From contig NC_084831.1 in assembly GCF_033115175.1 (NCBI RefSeq), positions 14,547,138-14,611,137 of the forward strand: a DNA stretch of 64,000 bases, written 5' to 3'. Each line of letters starts with the position of its first letter. Positions within the stretch are counted from its first letter, which is position 1. Shown here piece by piece: positions 10,101 through 22,100 of this stretch. A program made the translations under genes and the position numbers. The DNA comes from Lepus europaeus. Taxonomy: Eukaryota > Chordata > Mammalia > Lagomorpha > Leporidae. The notes beneath the pieces are model-generated. The model was not told where the DNA came from and ran no database searches. It saw nothing but the letters and a program-made list of their open reading frames with translations.

Positions 10101-13100
10101 TGCATTAGCACAGATACGTTTTACAATAAGTTGTCAGGTTAGGGACTTTCTCTTCTCATTCACCAGGTATTCAATCTAATGGGGAGTCCCAACCCTCGTA
10201 TGGGTAACTTCTCCTTCAATCTACCCCCATCATCCACCCTAAAACAGCAACAGCTACCCTAACCTAAAGACAGACAGTCTCCTTCCAACAAGTAGCTCAA
10301 CCTGTTATACCCCAATAAATTACGACTCTTTGAGAATATTTTTTTCTTTGAATCCAAAGAATGATGCAGTCATAAAGTCATAGCCTTTTATAAATCCTAT
10401 CACAAAACAGCAAAGGGAAAGTCTGATCAATGCTTATAAGGCATCATACAATAAAAATCGCACAGCATACTGCAAGGACAAAACGCTGGGAACAGATTAG
10501 TACCAATAACTAAAAAGGGAAAAGGAGAAATCAGGAACATTCTACAGTGGTGGTTCTGAAAGGGTAGGTCACAAGCCTGTGGAAGTTCTTCAGACCCTTT
10601 CAATGGATCTGAAAAATCAAAACTATTTTCATAATAAACTACGACGTGCTATACCTTTTTCGCTGTGCTGACATTTTTTTGATGGTTCAAAAGCAATGGT
10701 GGCTAAAATTGCTCCTACAAACCAAAGTAAAGGTACAAACAAATGTACCAGCAGATACACTGTCTGCTACCCTGCTACACACTGAAGGTTTAAAAAAATT
10801 AATAAATAAAAGTAACAACTTCACTTAGAAATATCTCTGATGAAGTGGTAAAAATTGTTTTTTTTAATCAACTGTTATGCGTATGCCTTTTCAATACTTT
10901 ATGGGATGAAACAGCAAGAACGAACAAAGCGCACCTGCTACATGCGGAGGTCTGATGGTAGTCTTAAGGAAAGCCCCTGCCTGGCTGAATTCCATTGAAC
11001 CAGCTGTGTTTATGTGTAACACCCTTTCTAGTGGAAGAACAACTGATAGAAAAACTATGGCTATTCAGAAGTGGAGATGGAGTATACATTATCTTGAAAA
11101 TAAATAGCATGAGGGGCCGGCACTGTGGCTCACTTGGTTAATCCTCCGCCTGTGGCGCCTGCATCCCATATGGGTGCCGGGTTCTAGTCCCGGTTGCTTC
11201 TCTTCCAGGACAGCTCTCTGCTGTGGCCCGGAGTGCAGTGGAGGATGGCCCAAGTGCTTGGGCCCTGCACCCGTGTGGAAGACCAGGATAAGCACCTGGC
11301 TCCTGGCTTCGGATCAGCGTGGTGCACTGGCCACAGCGGCCATTGGAGGGCGAACCAACGGAAAAGGAAAACCTTTTTTTTTTTTTTTTTTTTTTTGACA
11401 GGCAGAGTGGACAGTGAGAGAGAGACAGAGAGGAAGGTCTTCCTTTTGCCACTGGTTCACCCTCCAGTGGCCGCCGCGGTAGTGCGCTGCGGCCGGCGCA
11501 CCGCGCTGTTCCGATGGCAGGAGCCAGGTCTCCCATGGGGTGCAGGGCCCAAGCACTTGGGCCATCCTCCCCTGCACTCCCTGGCCACAGCAGAGAGCTG
11601 GCCTGGAAGAGGGGCAACCGGGACAGGATCGGTGCCCCGACCGGGACTAGAACCCGGTGTGCCGGCGCCGCAAGGCGGAGGATTAGCCTGTTGAGCCACG
11701 GCGCCGGCGGAAAACCTTTCTCTCTGTCTCTCTCACTGTCCACTCTGCCTGTCAAAAATTAAAATAATAATAAAAAAAAGACACTATTAAGAAAGTCACA
11801 GAGGTGCTGGCACTTGTGGCATAGTGGGTAAAGCTGCTGCCTGAAGTGCCGGCATCCCGTATGGGTTCCAGTTCGAGTCCCGGCTACTTCTCTTCCAATC
11901 CAGCTCTCTGCTATGGCCTGAGAAAGCAGTAAAAGCCCAATTTCTTGGGCCCTTGCACCCACCTGGAAGACCCAGAAGCAGCTCCTGGCTCCTGATAAGC
12001 CAGGCTCCAGCCACTGTAGCCATTTGGGGAGTGAACCATGGGATGGAAGACCTCTCTCTCTCTCTCTGCCTCTCTGTAACTCTACCTCTCAAATAAGTAA
12101 TAAATCTTAAAAGGGGAGGGGGGCACAGAATAGGGGCCACCACCTGTAATGCTAGCATCCCTTATGGGTACCGGTTCAAGTCCCAGCTGCGCAACTTTTT
12201 TTTAAAAACATTTTAATTTATTTATTTGACAGGTAGAGTTACAGACAGTGAGAGGGAGAGACAGAGAGAAAGGTCTTCCTTCCATTGGTTCACCCCGCAA
12301 ATGGCCGCTATGGCTGGAGCTATGCTGATCCGAAGCCAGGAGCCAGGCGCTTCCTCCTGGTCTTCCACACGGGTGCAGGTGCCCAAGCACCTGGGCCATT
12401 CTCCACTGCCTTCCTGGGCTACAGCAGAGAGCTGGACTGGAAGAGAAGCAACCAGGACTAGAACACGGCGCCCATATGGGATTCCGGTGCCGAAGGCAGA
12501 GGATTAGCCAAGTGAGCCACGGTGCCGGCGCCGGCACCCCAGCTGCGCAACTTCTGATCCAACTGCCTGCCAAGGCACCTGGGGAAGCAGTGGAAGATGG
12601 CCCAAGTGCTTGGGCTGCTGCACCCACATGGGAGATCCAGAAAAAGCACCAGGGTTTGGCCATCTGGAGAGTGAACCAGCAAACCGGAAGATCTCTCTCT
12701 TAACTCTGCCTCTCAAATAAAATAAATTTTGAAAAACCCAAAAACGTTAAGTCACAGAATAGTAGAAGGTATCTGTAAGTTATATCCAATGACGGACTTT
12801 TACCTAGAAAAAATTACTCACAACAAATCCAATTTTAACAATGGGTGTTGGCTGGGATGCCAACATTCCATACTGGGGGGCCTGGACTTGAGTCCCGGTT
12901 GCCCTCCCAATTCCAGCTTCCTGCTAATGTGCTCTCTGGGAAGCAGCAGGTGACGGCTCAAGTACTTGGATCCTACCACCAACATGTGAGACTAGGATGG
13001 AGTTCTGGGCTGCTAGGTTCAGCCTGACCCAGTCTCAGCTGTTGTAGACATTTTGGGAATCAACTACAGGACAGAATATGTCTTTCTGCCTTTTAAATAA

Positions 13101-16100
13101 ACTAATTTAAAAAACCACAATGAGGTGTGGGCATGTAGCTTAATGATTAACATGCTGGTGCCCCACACAGATTACCTAGGTTCAAATCCTAGCTCAGGCT
13201 ACTGGCTGGCTCCATCTTCCTATCAATGCAACCCTGGGAGGCACCGGTGATGGTTCAAGTAATTGGGTTCCTGCCACTTCCACAGAAGACCTGGATTGAG
13301 CTCCAGGTCCTTGTTTTGGAACCCTGGTCACTGTGGGCATTTCAGGAATGAAACCAGTGAATGGCAGCTCTTTGTCTCTCTCTTATTATCTAATTCATTC
13401 ATTAACTAATAATGTTTTTAAAAGATTTTATTTATTTATTTGAGAAGTAGAGGCAGAGAGAGAGGCAGAGAGAAAGTCTTCCATCTGCTGGTTCAGTCCC
13501 TGGATGGCCCCAACAGCCGGAGTTGTGCCAATCCGAAGTCAGGAGCCAAGAGCCTCTTCCAGGTCTCCCACATGGGTGCAGGGGCCCAAATGATTGGGCC
13601 ATCTTCCAGTGCTTTCCCAGGCAACAGTAGAGAGCTGGATCGAAGAGGAGCAGCCAGGACATGAACTGAAGCCCATATGGGATTCCAGCATCGCAGGAGG
13701 AGGCCTAGCCCATGACGCCACAGCACTGGCCCCTAACCAATTTTTTAAAAAAGATTTATTTATTTACAAGGCAGAGTAAGAGAAAGGGAGCTGGATTGAC
13801 AGTAGAGCAATCAGGACTTGAACTGCCACCCATGTGGGATGCCAGCACTGCAGGTGGAGGCTTTACCTGCTAGGCAACAGTGCCAGCCCCAATTAACTAA
13901 TTTTAAAAATGGGTAGATTTGAATAATCTTATTGAAGAAAATAAACAAATGGTGGTTAAGAACATGAAAGATGTTCATCAGTAGTCAGTAGGGAAATGCC
14001 AATCAAAACCGTAAGATACCACCTCATTTCCACTAGCGCCAACAATTGTTGGCGAGGATATGGACAAACTCAAGTCCTTATATACACTGCTACACTGCTA
14101 GAGGGGATGTAAAATCCAACAGCCATACTGCCAGTTTCTTAAAACACATGTTTACCATACAGGCAGCAAGTCCACTCCTAGTTATACAGTCACGTGAAAT
14201 TTTTTTTTTTTTTGACAGGTAGAGTGGAGAGTGAGAGAGTGAGAGAGTAAGAGAGTGAGAGAGAGAGAGACAGAGAGAAAGGTCTTCGTTTGCTGTTGGT
14301 TCACCCTCCAATGGCCGCCGTGCCGCGGCCGGCGCACCACGCTGATCCAAAGGCAGGAGCCAGGTGCTCATCCTGGTCTCCCATGGGGTGCAGGGCCCAA
14401 GCACTTGGGCCATCCTCCACTGCACTCCCTGGCCACAGCAGACAGGCAACCGGGACAGAATCCGGCACCCTGACCGGGACTAGAACCTGGTGTGCTGGCA
14501 CCACAGGTAGAGGATTAGCCTATTGAGCCGCGGCGCCGGCTCATAGTCATGTGAAATTAAAAGATACAACTGGTGGCAGAGGTTTGGCACAGTGGCTGGG
14601 TCACCTCTTGGTATGCTTGTATCCCATGTTGAAGTTCCTGGTTCAAGCCCTGGCTACTCTGTTTCCAATTCAGCTTCTTGCTCATGCACACTCTGGAAGG
14701 CAACAGGTGACTGCTCAAGTCAATTTGGGTCCCTGCCACCCATGTGGGAGACCCAAATTGAGTTCTGGGGTCCTAGCTTTGGCCTAGCCCAGCCCTGGCT
14801 GTTGTGGACACCTGGCTGAATGAACTGACAAACTGAAGGTATCATGCTCTCTCCCCCTTTCAAGTAGAATAAAAATAAATTAAAAATTTAAATTTAACCA
14901 TACAGCCACCTGGATAAATGTTCATAAGCAGTATTCATAACAACCAAAATGTGGAAATAATCTAAATGTTTATCAACTCAAAATGAAAAAATAAAATGTG
15001 TCATACTACTACTACTTAGTAATAAAGTAGAAAGTACTGATATAGGCTGCAACATAGGTAACAGTAAAAGACTACTTTAAGTGAAAGCCAGACACAAAGC
15101 ACCACACAGTGTATTATTCCTTCTCTATGAAATGTACAGCAAAGGCAAATCTAGACAGAAAGTAGACCAGCAGGGATCTGAGGCCAGGAGTGAGAACAGG
15201 GAGTGACTGCAAATGGGCACAAGAGATCTTACCTAAGGGATGGAAATATCCTGAAAGTGAATTATGGAAATAGCTGCGCAACTGTTATTTTAGTAAAAAT
15301 CATTAAATTATGCATTTTGATTTAAAATGTGTGTTATTTTATGGTATGTAACAATCATACCTCAAAGCTGTTAAAAACAAATCTACCATTTGTTGAGTTT
15401 TGATGTAGTGTCAAAGAATAATAGTCACAATTATTTCAAAGCTACATTAAAATATTCCATCCTTTTCTAATTGTGTTTCTGTGTGAGGCTGGGCTTTCTT
15501 CATGGATATAACTCAGTACATTTGGAAAAGATACTAGCTGTCTTCTATTATAGCTAGACATTAAAGACATTTATAAAAATGTAAATAGTGCCCCTTTTCT
15601 CATCAAAAAAGTATATGGGGAATATAGTTTTGTTTTTTTTTTTTTTAATAAAAAATGTCCTACTTATGTTAGTATATAATGTGCTTACAACTGTTATGTT
15701 AAAATGGTTTCATATAAACAAAGATCTTTAAGTTCCCCAACAAATTCCTTATAGAGTATAAGGAGGACCTAAACCCAAAACTTTAAGAACCCTTCCCTGT
15801 AACCAAGCCCTCGTCTCTGACCTGGAATGTCCCCGAAGCACCTTTGCCAGTTATTTGTTCTAACTGGCCTCGCTCTACTGCTCTCTGCAGAGCATTCTTC
15901 AACAGCTGAGGCCTGCAGAGAAAAACAAACAGTGATAAACACATCAATGAAAGTAAAACATAAATACATCCAGGGCTAATCCCAGATCTACAGTTCTAAT
16001 TCTTACCACACGGAATGTTTTGTTAAAATGAACAATACAGTAATGACGAACTGTGGACATCCTTGAGCAAGGGCGACGTTTTTGGTTTTTGTTTTCCCAA

Positions 16101-19100
16101 GCTGAGAAGCTGTCATTTCCTGTGCATACAGAACCATGTACCATACAGAACCCATTTCCCAACTGTCCGGGTGCTCCCCAAACTATTTACTACTACTACC
16201 ACAATAGTGAACAAGTTGAGTAATCAAGCAAAGGATGAATATCTCGCAAATCTCATCCAACTCTGCAATTCTTTAAGGTAAATCTAAACATCAATCTGTT
16301 AGAAATCCACTGATGGAATTAATAATAAAATCTCGAGATCAGAGTTGAAAATATTAAGAATTTAAGAGGTTTCCAAAGAAATTATGTTTAGAGAAAATCA
16401 CAAGGTTTAAAACTGAATCTTGGGTGTTTACTTTTTGCTAACAGTAGACAAAATTACCCCCAAAATTTTTGAAACACCTTAGAGGACAACACAAAGGCAA
16501 ACCCACACACTCAGTTTTCCCTTTAGCGTTGTAGAATATCAGTTATCAAATTAAGGAGGCGATCTCACCTGAGTGTGACGCTCATACCATGACAAGCGTG
16601 CTGGAACTCAGTAATAAACACTGACATTAGCTGAGCACTGAGTAGGTTCTGACATTGTTCTAAAGTGCTTAACACATGCTAAGAGGTTCCAGTTCTATGA
16701 GTTACACACAAAAAGGCAATTGAGACACAAAGAGGTACAGAATGACAGAACCAGGATCTAAACTTAAGGGGTTCAGCTCCACAGCCTATACTCTTAATGG
16801 CAATGCTCACCTGCTACCAGCAAATGAGAGCACAAACTCAATTCTTTTTTTTTTTTTTTTTTGGTAAAGATTTATTTATTTATTTGAAAGTCAGAGTTAG
16901 AGAGAGAGGGAAAGACAGAAAGAAATCTTCCATCCGCTCTTTCCCTCCCCAGATGGTTGCAACAGCCAGCACTGGGCCACGCCAAAGCCAGGAGCCTCTT
17001 CTATGTCTCCCAAATGGGAGGCAACAGGCCATTATCAGGGAACTAGATGGGAAGTGGAGCAGCCAGAACACAAATCGACCCCCATATGGGACACTGGCTT
17101 GGCAGGCAGTGGGTAACCACTATGCCACAATGTCAGCTTCACAAACTCAATTCTTATCTCACATGGGACACGTGTTCCTCAAGTGGAGTGATCCAGACAT
17201 CTACTTACATGTCTTTCATTCATTCAACTCATATATTTATTATTTACTTGAAAGGCAGAGTTAGAGAAAGGAGGAGACAGAGAGGTCTTCGATCCACTGG
17301 CTCACTCTGCAAATGGCTATAATGGCCACGGCTGGGCCAGGCTGAAGCCAGGAGTCAGGAGCTTCTTCTGGGTCTCCAAGATGGTGTGTAGGGCCCCAAA
17401 CACTTGGGCCATCTTTCGTTGCTTTCCCAGGCACACATTAGCAGGCAGCTGGATCATAAGTGAAGCAGCCGGGTCTCGAACTGGCACCTATGTAGGATGC
17501 TAGTAGTGGTAGTAGCTTTTATCAGCTATACCACAACACACGCCCCAACTTGTATTTATCAAGTATCTACTACGTGTGAGGCTCTGAGGAAAGAGCAGTG
17601 AATGATATAAATAAAATAAATACTGGCCTTCAGGAATCTGATTTTTTCAAAAAAATTTATTCATTTATTTGAAAGGCAGAGTCACAGAGAGGCAGAGGCA
17701 GAGAGAGAGAGAGGTCTTCCATCTGCTGGTCCACTCCCCAGATGGCTGCAACAGCCGGAGCTGTGTCAATCCGAAGTCAGGAGCCAGGAGCATCCTCTGG
17801 GTCTCTCATGTGGGTGCAGGGGCCCCAAGGACTTGGGCCATCCTCCTTTGCTTTCCCAGGCCATAGCAGAGAGCTGGATTGGAAGCGGAGCAGCCGGGAA
17901 TAGAACTGGCACCCATATGGGATGCCGACACTGCAGGCGGCGGCCCCAGGAATTTGATCTTCTAATGGGATAGAAAAACAACTAAAAAAATTCAGTAAAA
18001 CATGTAGTATGGGGGCTAGTGCTGTGGTGCAGCAGGTTAAACTGCCATCTGCAGTTTAGCCAGCCCATCCCATATGGGCCCTGGTTTGAGTCTTGGCTGC
18101 TCCGCTTCGATTCAGCTCCCTGCTGGTGCACCTGGAAAGGTAGAAGAGGATGGACCAGGTCCTTGGGCCACTGAACTCACGTGGGAGACCTGGAAGAGGC
18201 TCTTGGCTTGGTCTGACCCAGCTCTAGCCATCGGAGCCATATGGGGAGTGAACCAGTGGATGGAAGATCTCTCTCCCCTCTCCCTCTTTCAAATAAACAA
18301 ATGCTTTATAAAACAAAAAAATAAAGGGCCAGAGCTGTGGTATAGTAGGCTAAGCCTCTGCCTGCAGTGCCAGCATCCCATATAGGCACGAGTTCAAGTC
18401 CTGGCTGCTCCTCTTCCAATCCAGCTCTCTGCTTACAGCCTGGGAAAGCAGTGGAAGACAGCCCAAGTGCTTGGGCCCCTGCACACCTGTGGCAGACCCA
18501 GAAGAAGCTCCTGGCTCCTGACTTGGGATCAGTGCAGCTCCAACCACTGTGGCCATTTGGGGAGTGAACCAGTAGATCAAAGATCTTTCTCTCCCTCCTT
18601 CTCTCTGAAATCTCTCTCTCAAATAAATAAGTAAAATCTTTAAAAAAATTAAAACAGGGGCCGGCACTGTGGCTCATACAGCTGTACCCAAAATAACTTT
18701 ATAGTTAAGAGTTTTTTCCTTTAGCCAGTATCCTAACGGGGCTAACACATTGCATTTAGTTGGTGTAAACCAACTAAAACCTGTCTCTTCCTTTGTGAAT
18801 TTTTTAAAACTATTTATAGTTTTTTTTTTATTTTTAAAGATTTATTTATTTGAAAGTCACAATTACACAGAGAGAGGAAGAGATGGAGAGAAAGAGGTCT
18901 TCAATCTACTGGTTCACTCCCCAAATGGCTGCAATGGCAATTTCTACTTTTTTATGTTTGAAATTTTTCAAAATAAAATTTTAAAAAATTAGGAAAGGGG
19001 CAGGTGTTGTGGTACAGGGGGTTAAACCATGGCTTGGGACACCAGTATCTCACATATTGGAGAGGTGGTCTGAGTCTCAGCTACTCCATTTCTAATCTAG

Positions 19101-22100
19101 CTTTCTGATGATGCATCTGGTAAGGCAGCAAACAATGGCCAAGTACGTGGGTCCCCACCATCAACATGGGAAATGGATGGAATTCCTAGCTTGTGGCTTT
19201 GGCCTGGCCTAGCGCTGGCTGTTGTGGGCATTTGGAGTGAACTAGCAGATGGAAGATGGACTTCTGTATCTATCCCCATTTGTTACACTGTGTTCCAGAA
19301 AAAGGGGGGGGGGGCAGTAAGGGCTCTTTCCACTATGCAGAACCTAATCACTTGAGCCATCATCACCGTCTCCCAAGGAAATTATAGACAGCAAGGCTAC
19401 ACTACTCAGACTTTAAAAATGTATCAAAAAAAAAAAAAAAAATCCTGCATTTTTCCCACTCTTCTGTTGGTGAAGCAAGTATGGTTGAACTTTCTTTCTT
19501 TTTTTTGACAGGCAGAGTGGACAGTGAGAGAGAGAGACAGAGAGAAAGGTCTTCCTTTCCGTTGGTTCACCCTCCAATGGCCACCGCAGCCAGCATGCTG
19601 TGGCCGGCGCACCGCGCTGATCCGAAGGCAGGAGCCAGGTGCTTCTCCTGGTCTCCCATGGGGTGCAGGGCCCAAGCACTTGGGCCATCTTCCACTGCAC
19701 TCCTTGGCTACAGCAGAGAGCTGGAATGGAAGAGGGGGCAACCGGGACAGAATCCGGCGCCCTGACTGGGACTAGAACCCGGTGTGCCGGCACCCCAAGG
19801 CGGAGGATTAGCCTATTGAGCTGCAGCGCCGGCCTGAACTTTCATACTAAATGTGTGTATGACAGGACTCCACTTTAATCAGAACTAAGGAAATCCATAC
19901 AGTTTAACAAAATAAAGGGAAAGCGTTTCAAAGGAAAAAAATAACTATTTGAAAGGTTACGAGAAAGGTGTCTTTAGGTTCACTAGCATATATCTATTAC
20001 CAGGTAAACTCTGTTTCAGCATATGATGACGACTCAAAGTGTTTCAGAAGATTAGATATGGGGGCAGATGTTTAGCCTAGCCTAGCAGTTAATATGCAGG
20101 TTAACTCTGCCTCTCAAATAGATAAATAAAATATTTTTTTTTTAAAAAGAGATGCACTGTATAATGCATTTAAAGATGGAAACATATTTTATTTTTAGCT
20201 CCCTTAATTCTCTACTTTTTGATGACCAGAGTCCATGCCCTCCCTCCAGTTCTGTTCTTTCCTTCTGATTCACTCTCCTTACATAAGTTCAGTTTGCTTA
20301 TAATCTTTGATTTTTGGTTTGGTTTTTTTTAAAACTTTTACTTGTATTTTTGAGACAGGTAGAGAGAAAATTCGTATCATTCCTGAAATGCCTGCGACAA
20401 ACAGAGCTAAGCTAGGCCCAAAGCCAGGAACTGCAGTTCAATCCAGGTCGCACACATGGGCAGCAGAAACCTAATTACTTGGGCAACACCACTGCATCCC
20501 AGGGTCTACAGCAGCAGAAAACTGTAATCAGGATCCAGAGATGTGATTTGAATGCAGGAAGTCTACTCTGATATGGGACACAAGAGTCTTTGATTTTATT
20601 TACTTATGTGAGAGGTAGAATTGCAGACAGAGAGAAAGGTCTTCCATCCACTGGTTCACTCTCCACCCAAATAGCCGCAACAGCCAGAGCTGGAGAGATC
20701 CGAAGCCAGGAGCCAGGAGCATCTTCCACATGAGGGCAGGGGCCCAAGCAGTTGGGCTATTTTCTACTGCTTTCCCAAGCTGCTATCAGGGAGCTGGATT
20801 GGAAAATGGGGCCAGTGCTGTGGCACAGTGAGTTAAAGCCCTGTCCTGAAGCATCAGCATCCCATATGGATGCTGGTTCTAGTCCCGGCTGCTCCTCTTC
20901 CGATCCAGCTCTCTGCTATGGCATGGGATAGCAGTAGAGAATGGGCTTTGGGCCCCTGTACCCATATGGGAGACCTGGAAGAAGCTCCTGGCTTCAGATC
21001 GGTGCAGCTCCAGCTATTGCGGTCATCTGGGGAGTGAACCAGCAGATGGAAGACCTCTCTCTCTGTCTATAACTCTTTCAAATAAATAAAATAAATCTTA
21101 AAAAAAAAAAAAAAAAAAGCAAATGAGGCACAGCTGGGACATGAACCGATACCCATATGGGATACCGGTGCCAGAGGTAGATGCTTAAGTCTATTATGCC
21201 ATAGCACCAGCCCCCATACAGTGCATTTCTAATGCATGGTTGTGTCTGCCTACCACCATGACATTCAGGGTAGAAGAAGCATACATATACCAGGATATTA
21301 ATTTCAAATTCTCTGCTTATGTGACTCCCTTCTCTTTTGTGCTATTTGGCTCACTCTTCAACTGGGCATTCTGCAGACGTGATTTTCTGAAAGCATGGAT
21401 TTGGGTTGTAGGCCTCAGCAAAGATGTCACATGTACACATTTAAAAAAACTAAACTCTATCAGGGCAATGTATATTTGATATTTAATATAATACTCTTCT
21501 GCAGAAAGAACGCTGGATTAAACACAATTTTCCAAAAGTCTCCACAACAAATATGTCACATGTACACATTTAAAGCTCAGAAGACATCTCCTGAAACAGC
21601 CTCCTCCCATAGCAGAGTGCCCAAGTTTCAGCAGAGCTCTGCTTCCGATTCGACCTTTCTGCTCAAGTGTACACCGAGTGGCTGCAGGTGATGGCCGAAG
21701 CAGCTGGCTCTTGCAGCCTATGCAGGAGACCCAGATTGAGTTCTCGGCTCCTAGTATTGGCCTGGCCTCACCCTGGCTGTTTCAGGCATTTGGGAAGTCA
21801 ATCAGCAGCAGACAGAATACCTACGTCTATCTCTCCCCATATTTCAAATAAGTTACAAAATGAAGTAAAACTGAAAAAATAACCTCAAACTCAGGTAGGC
21901 ATTTGGCACAGGGATTAAGGCACTGCTCGGGATATCTGAATCCCCTATCAAGAGTGCTGGCTCCACTTCTGATTCCAGCTTCCTGCTAATGCTCACCCTG
22001 GGAGGCAGCAGTGATGGCTCAGGACTTCAGTGCCTGCTACCCACATAAGAGACCTAGACTCAGCTCTGAACTCCTGGCCTTGGCCTGCCTCAATCTTTGA

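Larger units (their letters stand above)
13899..15378 (+). mobile_element. Ancient L1 (L1M-type) ORF2 end and 3' UTR, split by two CSINEs
   Basis: agggaaatgccaatcaaaac at 13989 is a standard L1 ORF2 sequence. After 14886 come the familiar L1M 3' parts: a TTAGTAATAAA-like stretch, gtgaaagccagacacaaagc, and a final atacctcaaagctgtt. Interrupted at 14202-14542 and 14578-14885. Not coding. Confidence 0.8.
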
